The notes: generated by a model from the letters alone, not told the origin. A stretch of DNA of 64,000 nt from Okibacterium fritillariae (GCF_900167575.1 NZ_FUZP01000002.1:372001-436000), one strand, 5' to 3'. Positions 54,701 through 64,000 are shown, counted from the stretch's first letter. Made by a program: numbers and translations.

Positions 54701-55607
54701 TGCCGCCGCGGGCGCGCTTGACGAGGTCTTCGTAGGCGACGAGGTATTCGCCGAACGTGAGGGTGTCGGCCTTCTTGATGCCGGGAACCATGAGCGAGCG
54801 CGTGCCGTCGGGCTTCGGCAGGTCGATGGCGATGCCGAGGTTGATGTGCGCGGGCGCGATGACGCTGGGCTTGCCGTCGATCTCGCCGTAGGCCACGTTC
54901 TGGCTCGGGAACTCTTTCAACGCCTGGATGAGCGCCCAGCCGATGAGGTGGGTGAAGCTCACCTTTCCGCCGCGGGCGCGCTTGAGGTGGTTGTTGATCA
55001 CGATGCGGTTGTCGATCATGAGCTTGGCCGGGATGGTGCGCACACTCGTGGCCGTGGGCACCGTGAGCGAGGCATCCATGTTGGTGGCGAGCGTCTTGGA
55101 CATGCCGCGCAGGGGAGTGACGGTGTCTTGCGGCTCGTCGGCCGGGGTGTCAGAGGAGACGGTCTTCTGGGGGGCCGTGACGGGCGCGTCGGCCGGGATC
55201 GGCGCGGGTTTGGCGGGGGCCGAGGTGGTGCGGGCCACGGGCTGGGCCTTCGACTCCTCGGTGGACTGCGTGGCGGTCGCGGCCGAGGTCTGGGGGGCGG
55301 CCTGCGGCGGGGTGCCGAGCGCGGGAGCCGAGGTGGTGGGCGCGGCCGGCGTGCCGGGCTTCTGCGCCTGGTCGGCGGCGGGCGCGGATGCGGGGGCCGC
55401 CGGAGCTGCGGACGCGGTGGTGGCCGGTGCCGAAGCTCCCTGCCCCTTCACGGAGTGGTAGCGCTCGAGGGTGTGCCACCACGACTCGTCGACGGAATTC
55501 TTATCGACGACGTACTGTTCGTACAGTTCTTCGACGAGCCATTCGTTGGCTCCAAATTCGGCCGACGAACCCTCGTCGGTTCCTACGCCGGTCACCTGGC
55601 TCGACAC
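51789..55607 (-). CDS. kgd: Multifunctional 2-oxoglutarate metabolism enzyme (Kgd/OdhA)
   Basis: A 1272-residue fusion. The N-terminal segment NEWLVEELYEQYVVDKNSVD is followed by an Ala/Pro-rich linker of about 130 residues. An E2-like acyltransferase domain (VSFTHLIGWALIQALKEFPS, TYDHRVIQGAGSGEYL) comes next, then a full E1 thiamine-diphosphate part (MAHRGRLNVLSNIAGKTYGQ, HGDAAMAGQGVVLETMQLSQ, YRRRGHNEGDDPSMTQP). Actinobacterial enzymes of this type supply 2-oxoglutarate dehydrogenase activity and lack a lipoyl domain, as here. The GTG at 55607 gives the expected N-terminus; no strong Shine-Dalgarno is seen. Confidence 0.95.
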   Translation of the reverse strand: MSSQVTGVGTDEGSSAEFGANEWLVEELYEQYVVDKNSVDESWWHTLERYHSVKGQGASAPATTASAAPAAPASAPAADQAQKPGTPAAPTTSAPALGTPPQAAPQTSAATATQSTEESKAQPVARTTSAPAKPAPIPADAPVTAPQKTVSSDTPADEPQDTVTPLRGMSKTLATNMDASLTVPTATSVRTIPAKLMIDNRIVINNHLKRARGGKVSFTHLIGWALIQALKEFPSQNVAYGEIDGKPSVIAPAHINLGIAIDLPKPDGTRSLMVPGIKKADTLTFGEYLVAYEDLVKRARGGKLAAADFQGVTISLTNPGGIGTVHSVPRLMKGQGCIIGAGALEYPAEFQGASEHTLVELGIGKTITLTSTYDHRVIQGAGSGEYLKKVHELLIGQRGFYNDIFAALRIPYAPIDWASDISVDLSDTVSKTARVQELINAFRVRGHLMADIDPLEYVQRSHPDLDIANHGLTFWDLDREFVTGEFGDKRQAKLRDILGVLRDSYCRTIGLEYMHIQDPAQRKWIQSKVERPYAKPMHDEQMRILGKLNEAEAFETFLQTKYVGQKRFSLEGSESTIALLDTILQGAASAGLDGAAIGMAHRGRLNVLSNIAGKTYGQIFREFEGTQSSRDSHGSGDVKYHLGNEGTFRAADGSELPVYLAANPSHLEAVDGVLEGIVRAKQDRKPIGTFSTLPILVHGDAAMAGQGVVLETMQLSQLRGYRTGGTIHIVVNNQVGFTTPPGEGRTSVYSTDVAKAIQAPIWHVNGDDPEAVVRVAELAFEFRQAFHKDVVIDLVCYRRRGHNEGDDPSMTQPLMYNLIEAKRSVRKLYTESLIGRGDITQEEYDASHRDFQDRLERAFQETHAAQTSSIPVIVQEQDDDGYSGEPDETGVKQSVIEHIGDAFNNAPEGFTVHPKLKQLLQKRFEMSRNGKVDWAFGELLALGSLLLEGTPVRMSGQDSRRGTFVQRHAVLHDRLNGQEWLPLANLSDDQARFWIYDSLLSEYAVMGFEYGYSVERPDALVLWEAQFGDFGNGAQTIIDEFVSSAEQKWDQRSGLVLLLPHGYEGQGPDHSSARIERYLQLCAENNMTVARPSTPASYFHLLRRQAYARPRRPLVVFTPKSMLRLRGATSDVEAFTSGVFEPVIDDQRITDKNAVTRVLLHSGKIHYDLANELEKAPDETIALVRVEQLYPLPAAEIKHIVDGYPNAEIVWVQDEPANQGAWPFMEFELSERLGNRALGVVSRPASASPATGSAKRHGIEQSNLLKEALRQQ

Positions 55608-55729
55608 TAAGGATCGCCCACTCTCTCCGTTGATATCTGATCGACGAGGCGCAGTCCTACGACGCTCGTCGCGTCCAATCATCAAGCCTAAACCCTTCCT
55701 CGGACCGTCGCATTGTCAGGAGGTGGCGT

Positions 55730-55735
55730 TAGCGT
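55730..55735 (+). promoter_or_regulatory. Candidate -10 for leaderless guaB1
   Basis: TAGCGT ends 7 nt before the ATG at 55743 in the 135-bp gap between divergent kgd and guaB1. No good Shine-Dalgarno lies between. Confidence 0.4.
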
Positions 55736-55742
55736 TACAGGT

Positions 55743-57182
55743 ATGGAGTTCTACGGCCAAGCGCCCGCCTTCGATCTGACCTATTCCGATGTGTTCCTGG
55801 TGCCCTCGCGTTCCGGCATCACGAGCAGAATGGATGTCTCGCTCGCCACCGACGACGGCACGGGAGCCCAGATCCCCATCGTGTCGGCCAACATGAACTC
55901 GGTCACGGGCCCGCGGCTGGCGGCATCCCTCGCCCGACGGGGCGGACTCGGCGTGCTTCCGCAAGACCTGCCGCTGCAAGACCTCGACCACGCCATCCGG
56001 TGGGTCAAAGACCAGCCGACCGCGTTCGACACGCCCGTGCGCATGACAGCCGACGCGACCGTGGCCGACGCGCTGCTCGCGCTGCCGCCCGTCTCGGGGC
56101 ACGGCGTCGTGGTCGAAGACGATCACGGGCGCTTCCTCGGCGCCATCCCCTCGACCCGTCTGGGCTCGGCGCTCGCCGATGCCACCCTCGGCAACCTGCT
56201 GCACGGTTCGGTCGCCTCGATCGACGCCGACGACGTGCCCACCGCTCGCGCCGCCTTCGACATCATGGTCGCCGCCGACCTCGACTTCGCGCCCGTGCTG
56301 CGGCACGGCATCGTCGTGGGCACGCTCAGCCGCACCTCGGCCCTGCGCTCCACGCTCTACACACCGGCGCTCGACAGCGATGGGCGACTCGTCGTGGCCT
56401 CGGCGCTCGGCATCAACGGAGACGTGGCGGCCAAGGCATCCGCTCTGGCCCGCGCGGGCGTCGACGTGCTCGTGCTCGACACGGCACACGGACACCAGGA
56501 GGGCATGCTCGAGGCGCTCGCCACGGTGTCGAAGCTCGACCTCGGCATTCCGCTCGTGGCCGGCAACGTCGTGTCCGAGGCCGGTGTGCGTGACCTCGTG
56601 GGCGCGGGCGCCACCATCATCAAGGTGGGCGTCGGGCCGGGCGCCATGTGCACGACGCGCATGATGACGGCCGTCGGGCGGCCGCAGTTCTCGGCCGTGC
56701 TCGAGACCGCCGAGACGGCGACCGAGCTGGGCGCGCACGTGTGGGCCGACGGCGGGGTGCGTTACCCGCGCGATGTGGCCCTCGCGCTGGCCGCCGGGGC
56801 ATCCAGCGTCATGGTCGGCTCGTGGTTCGCCGGCACGATCGAGGCGCCGGGCAATCTGCGCACCGACGACGACGGCCGCCTCTACAAAGAGAGCTGGGGC
56901 ATGGCCTCGACCAAGGCCGTGGTCGAGCGCTTCGGCCGCCTCGACCCCTACGAGCTCGCGCGCAAGATGCTCTTCGCCGAGGGCATCTCGTCGTCCAAGA
57001 TCTATCTCGACCCGCTGCGGCCCTCGCTCGAAGACCTGCTCGACATGATCACGTCGGGCCTGCGTTCGTCGTTCACCTACGCGGGTGCCACGTCGCTGGC
57101 CGAGTTCCGCGAGCGAGCCCGCGTGGGCCTGCAGTCGGCATCGGGTTACGAAGAAGGCAAGGCCCTCCCCGTCTCCTGGTGA
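55743..57182 (+). CDS. guaB1: GuaB1 family IMP dehydrogenase-related protein (probable GMP reductase)
   Basis: A 479-residue TIM-barrel enzyme with an inserted CBS pair (about 95-210). LTYSDVFLVPSRSGITSR and IPIVSANMNSVTG open the barrel. The catalytic loop is VGVGPGAMCTTRMMTAVGRP, its Cys attacking C2 of the nucleotide, followed by VWADGGVRYPRDVALALAAG. The sequence fits the GuaB1 branch, which in mycobacteria was shown to be a GMP reductase rather than an IMP dehydrogenase; that is why the gene is so named. Divergent from kgd. Confidence 0.88.
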   Translation: MEFYGQAPAFDLTYSDVFLVPSRSGITSRMDVSLATDDGTGAQIPIVSANMNSVTGPRLAASLARRGGLGVLPQDLPLQDLDHAIRWVKDQPTAFDTPVRMTADATVADALLALPPVSGHGVVVEDDHGRFLGAIPSTRLGSALADATLGNLLHGSVASIDADDVPTARAAFDIMVAADLDFAPVLRHGIVVGTLSRTSALRSTLYTPALDSDGRLVVASALGINGDVAAKASALARAGVDVLVLDTAHGHQEGMLEALATVSKLDLGIPLVAGNVVSEAGVRDLVGAGATIIKVGVGPGAMCTTRMMTAVGRPQFSAVLETAETATELGAHVWADGGVRYPRDVALALAAGASSVMVGSWFAGTIEAPGNLRTDDDGRLYKESWGMASTKAVVERFGRLDPYELARKMLFAEGISSSKIYLDPLRPSLEDLLDMITSGLRSSFTYAGATSLAEFRERARVGLQSASGYEEGKALPVSW

Positions 57183-57199
57183 GACACAGAGTTCGCCGG

Positions 57200-57205
57200 T
57201 ATAGT
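57200..57205 (+). promoter_or_regulatory. Strong -10 box (TATAGT) of a leaderless transcript
   Basis: TATAGT ends 10 nt before the ATG of the small ORF at 57216, placing the transcription start about 0-4 nt from the start codon. It is preceded by GTTCGCC and lies 18 nt after the guaB1 stop. Confidence 0.6.
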
Positions 57206-57215
57206 TGGGCGAATA

Positions 57216-57377
57216 ATGGATGACCCTCCTTCATCGTCTGTGTCCCTGCCCTCCTCTTCTGAGCCCTCTGCTTCGGGCCCCTCTGCCTCGGGTCCCTCTG
57301 CTTCGGGCCCCTCTGGCGCGGGCCCCCTCCGCGGCGCTCGCGTGCCGAGCACCCGAATCGGGGTGGTGTTCGCGTGA
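57216..57377 (+). CDS. Micro-ORF with PSASG repeats coupled to the CNNM gene
   Basis: A 53-residue ORF rich in Ser, Pro and Gly (MDDPPSSSVSLPSSSEPSAS, then further PSASG units). Its TGA overlaps the ATG of the downstream CNNM protein by 1 nt (TGATG). A TATAGT box just upstream suggests it is the first, leaderless, cistron. It has no transmembrane segment or recognised family. It may be a real disordered peptide or a leader whose translation controls the downstream gene. Confidence 0.5.
   Translation: MDDPPSSSVSLPSSSEPSASGPSASGPSASGPSGAGPLRGARVPSTRIGVVFA
57270..57314 (+). repeat. 15-bp tandem repeat coding for ASGPS
   Basis: Three near-identical 15-bp units (57270-57284, 57285-57299, 57300-57314) differ only at third codon positions. 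A degenerate copy flanks each side (57255-57269 and 57315-57329). The unit is in frame, so copy number can vary without frameshift. Confidence 0.85.
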
Positions 57378-58999
57378 TGTACGAGTGGATCATGCTCGGC
57401 GTGGGCGTCGTGCTCACGATCGGCACCGGCCTTTTCGTGGCCAGCGAGTTCGCGCTCGTCAACCTCGACCGTTCCGACCTCGAAGCCCGGCGCGAGCGCG
57501 GCGAGACGAAGCTCAGCATGACGATCGCCGCGCTGCGCATCACCTCGACGCACCTGTCGAGCGCGCAGCTGGGCATCACGCTCACCACGCTGCTCACGGG
57601 TTACACCATGGAGCCGGCGCTGTCGTCGCTCCTGGCGGGCCCGCTCGGCGCCGTCGGTCTGCCCGAGGACGTCGTGCCCGTGATCGCCACACCCATCGCG
57701 CTCGTGATCGCCACGCTCGCCTCGATGGTCATCGGCGAGCTCGTGCCCAAGAACTTCGCGCTGGCCCTGCCCATTCAGACCGCCAAGCTCGTCATCCCCT
57801 TCCAGACGCTCTTCACGACCGTGTTCAAACCGGCCATCGTCGTGCTGAACGGCAGTGCCAACGGGCTGCTGCGGTCGGTCGGCATCGAGCCGAAGGAAGA
57901 GTTGTCGGGCGCCCGCACGGCCGAAGAGCTCTCGAGCCTGGTGCGGCGTTCCGCCAGCGCGGGTGTGCTCGAGCAGGACACGGCCACATTGCTCAACCGC
58001 ACGCTGCAATTCGCCAACCACGACGCCTCCGATGTGATGACGCCCCGGCCGCGTGTGGCGTGGGTGCAGCGCACCGACTCCGCCCAGGCCGTCGTCGACC
58101 TCGCCCGGTCGACGGGTTACTCGCGGTTCCCCGTGGTCGACGAGGGCATCGACGACATCGTCGGCGTCGTGCACGTGAAGCAGGCCGTCGCCGTGCCGCG
58201 CGCCCGACGCTCCGAGGTGCCGGCATCCGCTCTCATGACCGAGGCGATCCGGGTGCCCGAGACCATGCGTCTCGACACGCTCCTCTCCGAGTTGCGCGGC
58301 CGCGGCTATCAGATGGCCGTGGTGCTCGACGAATACGGTGGAACGGCCGGCGTCGCCACGCTCGAAGACCTGGTCGAAGAGATCGTCGGCGAAGTGGTCG
58401 ACGAACACGACCGCACGCGCGCCGGTATCGTGCGTGCCCGCGGATCGATCGCGTTCCCCGGCAGCCTGCGGCCCGACGAGCTGCTCGAGAGCACCGGCAT
58501 CCAGGTGCCCGAGGACGGGCCATATGAGACCGTCGCCGGATTCGTGATGAGCGAGCTCGGCCGGCTGCCCGAACAGGGCGACGAGGTCGAGACCGCCGAC
58601 GGCACGCTGAAGGTGGAACGCCTCGACGGGCGCCGCATCGACCGTCTGCGCTTCACTGAACGGCCCGTCGACGAGAGCGACGACGCCGACGGGCGCGACG
58701 GGTCGTCGGCGCGCGCCGCGCGATCAGCCGAGCGCGAAGCCACTCGCGCGGCTGACCGCGCCGAACGGGCGTCCGATCGAGCAGATCGTGCCGCAGACCG
58801 GGCCGACCGCGACGCGACGCGCGACGCGACACGGGAAGCCGCCCGCGCCGCGCAGTCCGAGAAACGCGAGCAGAGCGCGAGTTCCGCGAAGTCGGCCCGC
58901 ACCCGCGCGGCCGACGCCGTGCTCGAGGGGCGCGGCGAGTCCGCCGAAAGCGTCGACCCCACCGAACGCACCAGCACGAAGAAGGGAGACCGATCATGA
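57377..58999 (+). CDS. CNNM/HlyC-CorC family membrane protein with CBS pair and charged tail
   Basis: A 540-residue protein. A DUF21/CNNM membrane domain (about 1-190: GTGLFVASEFALVNLDRSDL, TTLLTGYTMEP, LVPKNFALALPIQ) is followed by CBS domains at about 205-330 (DVMTPRPRVAWVQ, AVVLDEYGGTAGVATLEDLV). A CorC_HlyC domain is at about 345-430. Then about 100 residues of R/A/D/E-rich sequence follow (ADRAERASDRADRAADRADR), probably helical. Family members are implicated in Mg2+/cobalt efflux. It overlaps both the micro-ORF and the next CNNM gene (ATGA). Confidence 0.9.
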   Translation: MYEWIMLGVGVVLTIGTGLFVASEFALVNLDRSDLEARRERGETKLSMTIAALRITSTHLSSAQLGITLTTLLTGYTMEPALSSLLAGPLGAVGLPEDVVPVIATPIALVIATLASMVIGELVPKNFALALPIQTAKLVIPFQTLFTTVFKPAIVVLNGSANGLLRSVGIEPKEELSGARTAEELSSLVRRSASAGVLEQDTATLLNRTLQFANHDASDVMTPRPRVAWVQRTDSAQAVVDLARSTGYSRFPVVDEGIDDIVGVVHVKQAVAVPRARRSEVPASALMTEAIRVPETMRLDTLLSELRGRGYQMAVVLDEYGGTAGVATLEDLVEEIVGEVVDEHDRTRAGIVRARGSIAFPGSLRPDELLESTGIQVPEDGPYETVAGFVMSELGRLPEQGDEVETADGTLKVERLDGRRIDRLRFTERPVDESDDADGRDGSSARAARSAEREATRAADRAERASDRADRAADRADRDATRDATREAARAAQSEKREQSASSAKSARTRAADAVLEGRGESAESVDPTERTSTKKGDRS

Positions 59000-60060
59000 G
59001 CGATTGGGCAGGAATAGCCTGGCTCGTCGTGCTGCTGCTCGGCAACGCCTTCTTCGTCGGCGCCGAGTTCGCCGTCATCTCGGCCCGCCGCTCGCAGATC
59101 GAACCGCTCGCCGAGCAGGGCAAACGCAGCGCCATCACGGCGCTCTGGGCCATGGAGCACGCCACGCTCATGCTGGCCACGAGCCAGCTCGGCATCACGG
59201 TGTGTTCGCTGCTGATCTTGAACGTGTCCGAGCCCGCCATCCATCACCTGCTCGAGGTGCCGCTGGCGCTCACCGGGCTGCCCGAGGAGTTCATCTCGAC
59301 CATCGCGTTCGTCATCGCGCTGATCGTCGTGTCCTACCTGCACGTGGTTTTCGGCGAGATGGTGCCCAAGAACCTGTCGTTCTCGATTCCCGACCGCGCC
59401 GTGCTGCTCTTGGCGCCGCCGCTCGTGTTCGTGTCGCGCGTGTTCAAGCCCATCATCTGGTCGCTCAACGCCGTCGCCAACCTCGTGCTGCGGCTGTTCC
59501 GCGTCGAGCCGAAAGACGAGGCTGCCTCGACATTCACGCTGGATGAGGTGGCCACCATCGTCGGTCAGTCGACGCGAGAGGGCGTGCTCGAAGACTCGAC
59601 CGGCGCGCTCGTGGCGGCGTTCGAATTCACCGAGAAGAAGGCCCGCGATGTGGCCGTGCCCCTCGACCAGCTCGTGACGCTCGGCGAGAACGCGACGACC
59701 GAAGACCTCGAGCGCTCGGTGGCCCGCCACGGGTTCTCGCGCTACGTGGTCGTCGACGACGAGTCCGCCCCGGTCGGCTACCTGCACCTGAAAGACGTGC
59801 TGAAGCTCGAAGCCGACGAGGAGCCGGGGGAGGAGACCCTGCCGATCCCGTCGAAGCGCGTGCGCCAGCTGGTGTCCATCTTCGACGACACCGACCTCGA
59901 AGATGCGCTCACGTCGATGCGCCGCAGCGGTTCGCACCTCGCGCGCACCTTCGACACCGAGGGGACGACGACCGGCGTGCTGTTCCTCGAGGACATCATC
60001 GAGGAGCTGGTCGGAGAAGTCGAGGACGCCACGCAGCGCGGGCAGCGGCAGCGCGGCTGA
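58996..60060 (+). CDS. CNNM family membrane protein with CBS pair (short form)
   Basis: A 354-residue paralogue of the upstream protein. It has an N-terminal DUF21/CNNM domain (NAFFVGAEFAVISARRSQIE, LATSQLGITVCSLLILNVSE, MVPKNLSFSIPDRAVL). CBS domains follow at about 195-345, with RDVAVPLDQLVTL and TTTGVLFLEDIIEELVGEVE. The C-terminal CorC_HlyC domain of the longer paralogue is absent, so the pair may form a heteromer in which only one subunit carries it. Its ATG overlaps the upstream stop by 4 nt. A strong terminator follows. Confidence 0.9.
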   Translation: MSDWAGIAWLVVLLLGNAFFVGAEFAVISARRSQIEPLAEQGKRSAITALWAMEHATLMLATSQLGITVCSLLILNVSEPAIHHLLEVPLALTGLPEEFISTIAFVIALIVVSYLHVVFGEMVPKNLSFSIPDRAVLLLAPPLVFVSRVFKPIIWSLNAVANLVLRLFRVEPKDEAASTFTLDEVATIVGQSTREGVLEDSTGALVAAFEFTEKKARDVAVPLDQLVTLGENATTEDLERSVARHGFSRYVVVDDESAPVGYLHLKDVLKLEADEEPGEETLPIPSKRVRQLVSIFDDTDLEDALTSMRRSGSHLARTFDTEGTTTGVLFLEDIIEELVGEVEDATQRGQRQRG

Positions 60061-60116
60061 CAGGTTGGCTGACGAACTGACTCGCCGACGAGCTGCCTGC
60101 GTAGCATCCGTCTCAC

Positions 60117-60161
60117 CGTGAAAAAGGCGGCCACCCCCGAGGGGATGGCCGCCTTTTCACG
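60117..60161. terminator. Strong bidirectional terminator
   Basis: A long stem runs from CGTGAAAAAGGCGGCCA at 60117-60133 to its partner at 60146-60161, with a GC-rich top and one bulge. A-rich and T-rich flanks give U-tracts for both strands. It separates the convergent CNNM and Old Yellow Enzyme genes. Confidence 0.88.
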
Positions 60162-60182
60162 TCTCCGGTGTGTGAGGGCCAG

Positions 60183-62275
<2,093 letters not shown>

Positions 62276-62364
62276 CGTTCAGGTAACCCATCGGCGTCGC
62301 CCGGATTCACGGGCACTTCTCCGACCGCCCCGACATTCCGGGCCCGTGGCGCATAGCCTGTTCA

Positions 62365-62370
62365 TAGAAT
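62365..62370 (+). promoter_or_regulatory. Probable -10 of the FMN-lipoprotein operon
   Basis: TAGAAT within TTCATAGAATG lies 71 nt upstream of the lipoprotein ATG. No good -35 hexamer is obvious at 16-18 bp. Confidence 0.4.
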
Positions 62371-62440
62371 GTTCCCAGTAGTAGCCGCGGTTCGCTTCCT
62401 ACGGTTGAACCACATCTACCGCCACAGGGAGCAGATCACC

Positions 62441-62941
62441 ATGAAGACCAGTACTCGACAGAACACCGCCGTAGCACTCGCCGGAATCGCCGTGATCGGT
62501 GGCCTCGCGGGGTGCTCCTCCGCCGGAGCCGACGCCGAGGGCACGGGCAGCACGTCCGGCAGCGGCAGCACGAGCGCGAGCACGCCCGCCGCGGGCGCCA
62601 CCTCGGAATCGTCGTCGGGCGCGGCCGGCTCGGGCGCCGACGCCAGCGCGCTGAAAGACGGCACCTACACCGAAGACGGCTCGTACAACTCCCCGGGTGG
62701 AGAAGAGTCGATCACCGTGAAGCTGACCCTCGCGGGTGGTGTGGTCGAGGACCTCGACGTCACGTCGAACGCCACCAACCCGAACTCGAAGAAGTATCAG
62801 GGCGAGTTCGTCGACGGCATCAACGACATCGTCGTGGGCAAGTCGATCGACGACCTCAACGTGTCGAAGGTGGCCGGGTCGTCGCTCACGAGCGGCGGGT
62901 TCAATGACGCCATCGACAAGATCATCGCCGACGCCTCCTAG
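62441..62941 (+). CDS. FMN-binding domain lipoprotein (flavinylation substrate candidate)
   Basis: A 166-residue lipoprotein with signal peptide and lipobox GLAGC (Cys 25). A Gly/Ser/Thr-rich linker spans about 26-66, followed by a compact domain. KVAGSSLTSGG at 143-153 sits where FMN-bind proteins carry (S/D)GATxTS, whose Thr receives FMN from ApbE. Here the acceptor position would be Ser. The next gene is apbE, overlapping by 1 nt, and a membrane protein gene follows, so the unit is probably an extracytoplasmic electron-transfer operon. GGGAG precedes the ATG. Confidence 0.78.
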   Translation: MKTSTRQNTAVALAGIAVIGGLAGCSSAGADAEGTGSTSGSGSTSASTPAAGATSESSSGAAGSGADASALKDGTYTEDGSYNSPGGEESITVKLTLAGGVVEDLDVTSNATNPNSKKYQGEFVDGINDIVVGKSIDDLNVSKVAGSSLTSGGFNDAIDKIIADAS

Positions 62942-63861
62942 TGTCGGGCGAGGCCGTGGCACCGACATCCGCCCCGCGTGGGCCCGAGCCTTACGTTTTC
63001 GACGCCATCGGCACGCGGTGGCAGATCGACACCGACCGTGAGGTGCCAACGGCCCTGCGCCAGGCGATCGCCGCGCGCATCGATCAATTCGACCGCGACT
63101 ACTCGCGATTTCGCGAGGATTCGCTGGTGACGCGGCTGGCGCGGTCGGCGGGGGCCTATCGGGTTCCCGCCGACGCGCAGCCGCTCATCGAGGTGTATGA
63201 GCGGCTCTATCGCGTGACGTCGGGGGCCGTGACGCCGTTCGTCGGGGACGCGCTCGTCTCGTTGGGGTACGACGCGCAGTATTCGCTCGTGCCCGCCGCC
63301 GCCGAGCCCGCCCCCTCGACCGTGCTGCGACTGGCGGATGTCGTCGACGACACGTCCGCGGTGCGGGCCGGGTCCGTCGTGCACACCACGCGTCCCGTGA
63401 CCGTCGACGTCGGCGCGGCCGGTAAGGGCTATCTCGTCGACCTCGTCGTGGCGCTGCTCGATGACGCCGGCTTCGACAGCTTCACGGTAGATGCCTCGGG
63501 CGATCTGTTCCGTCGCGGTGCGCCCATCCGCGTGGCCCTCGAGCATCCGTACGACCCCTCGAAGGCCGTCGGAGTCGTCGAGCTCGGCGACGCCGCCCTG
63601 TGCGCCTCGGCTACCAACCGCCGGGCGTGGGGCAACGGCCTGCACCACGTGATCGACGGCCGCACGGGACTCCCGACGCCGCAGGTCGCCGCCACCTGGG
63701 CGCTCGCGGCCGACGCCCGCACGGCCGACGGCGTGGCCACGGCCCTCTTCTTCACCGACCCGTCGGCACTCCGCGAGGAGTTCGGCGCCGACGGGGTCCG
63801 CATCTTCTCGTCGGGTCGCCTCGAACGCACCCCCACTTTCCAGGGAGAGATCTTCGTATGA
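62941..63861 (+). CDS. apbE: FAD:protein FMN transferase
   Basis: A 306-residue ApbE family enzyme that transfers FMN from FAD to Ser/Thr of target proteins outside the cytoplasm. The motifs are VDVGAAGKGYLVDLVVALL (flavin site), VDASGDLFRRG, and HHVIDGRTGLPT near the metal site, followed by ATWALAADARTADGVATALF. No N-terminal signal peptide or lipobox is obvious, so export is not evident; some actinobacterial ApbE proteins share this. The GTG start overlaps the lipoprotein stop and the stop overlaps the next gene by 4 nt. Its likely target is the adjacent lipoprotein. Confidence 0.9.
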   Translation: MSGEAVAPTSAPRGPEPYVFDAIGTRWQIDTDREVPTALRQAIAARIDQFDRDYSRFREDSLVTRLARSAGAYRVPADAQPLIEVYERLYRVTSGAVTPFVGDALVSLGYDAQYSLVPAAAEPAPSTVLRLADVVDDTSAVRAGSVVHTTRPVTVDVGAAGKGYLVDLVVALLDDAGFDSFTVDASGDLFRRGAPIRVALEHPYDPSKAVGVVELGDAALCASATNRRAWGNGLHHVIDGRTGLPTPQVAATWALAADARTADGVATALFFTDPSALREEFGADGVRIFSSGRLERTPTFQGEIFV

Positions 63862-64000
63862 AACGACTGCTCGATGTGCGCTTGGGGCGCGTGGGCATGT
63901 ACACCCTCGTGGTGGGCGTGCTGTTCGCTCTCCTCGCGGTCACGCTCATCTTCTCGGTGCTCTCGCCCGACCTCATCTCGTTCGACCCGCTGGTGCTGCT
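63858..64000 (+). CDS. Membrane protein of the ApbE operon (truncated by window end)
   Basis: Only 47 residues are visible: a basic N-terminus (MKRLLDVRLGRVGMYTLVVG) entering a hydrophobic helix (VLFALLAVTLIFSVLSPDLI) and then a periplasm-like stretch. The ATG overlaps the apbE stop (ATGA). In related actinobacterial operons the third gene is a ferric-reductase or NAD(P)H-linked oxidoreductase membrane protein. That is the best guess, but nothing in the visible part proves it. Confidence 0.6.
   Translation, partial: MKRLLDVRLGRVGMYTLVVGVLFALLAVTLIFSVLSPDLISFDPLVL

Noticed and set aside
51837-55610. 1257-codon open frame opposite kgd
   Set aside because: Long but composed of antisense codons of a clear Kgd gene; repetitive V/G/R/D-rich translation without motifs.

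Overview
The window is chromosomal DNA from a high-GC actinobacterium, most likely a member of Microbacteriaceae. Codons are strongly GC-biased at third positions. Two WhiB proteins, an MtrAB-LpqB system, a SigR/RsrA pair, the fused 2-oxoglutarate enzyme Kgd and a GuaB1-type enzyme are all present. The gene order from about 16.9 to 48.9 kb (whiB2, DUF5719, metallopeptidase-like, DUF3499, ahcY, mtrA-mtrB-lpqB, comF, hpf, secA, Rv3235-like, pdtaS, whiB1, rsgA, aroA, sigR, rsrA) parallels, with local rearrangement, the Mycobacterium tuberculosis Rv3219-Rv3260 neighbourhood as I recall it. I saw no rRNA, tRNA, CRISPR array, transposase or phage gene.

Layout. 1-12.8 kb is a surface-polysaccharide region: a partial GT2 enzyme, a GT2-GT4 fusion, a secreted repeat protein, a large polytopic membrane protein, a GtrA flippase-like protein beside a GtrB-like GT2 enzyme, another GT2 enzyme, and two overlapping O-antigen-ligase/polymerase-like proteins. 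12.9-16.7 kb holds an acyl-CoA dehydrogenase, a GlxA-type regulator with a cluster of TGGCA half-sites in front of it, a small membrane protein and GalE. 16.9-24.1 kb is the conserved whiB2-to-ahcY block with a very large membrane glycosyltransferase. 24.2-32.0 kb carries RDD and SpoIIM-like membrane proteins and a five-gene overlapping operon (DUF7847-like, DUF4129, DUF4350, MoxR, DUF58). 32.2-37.3 kb is mtrA-mtrB-lpqB-comF, followed by hpf and secA. 42-48.9 kb holds PdtaS, WhiB1, Bcp, RsgA, AroA, SigR and RsrA.

The only obviously accessory stretch is about 48.9-50.0 kb, with visibly lower GC. It encodes a secreted precursor with a glycine-rich, four-cysteine C-terminus, overlapping a small two-helix basic membrane protein. 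The leader region upstream has three direct TGAGTA repeats at exactly 21-bp spacing. It looks like a bacteriocin/self-immunity or secreted-toxin cassette and is my main candidate for an undescribed system.

The right end is housekeeping again: an Na+/H+ antiporter, Kgd, GuaB1, a coupled pair of CNNM/CBS membrane proteins preceded by an apparently leaderless micro-ORF with PSASG repeats, an Old Yellow Enzyme, NnrD, and an ApbE/FMN-binding lipoprotein operon that runs off the end. Several genes lack a Shine-Dalgarno but have a TAnnnT box 6-8 nt before the start codon, consistent with leaderless transcripts.
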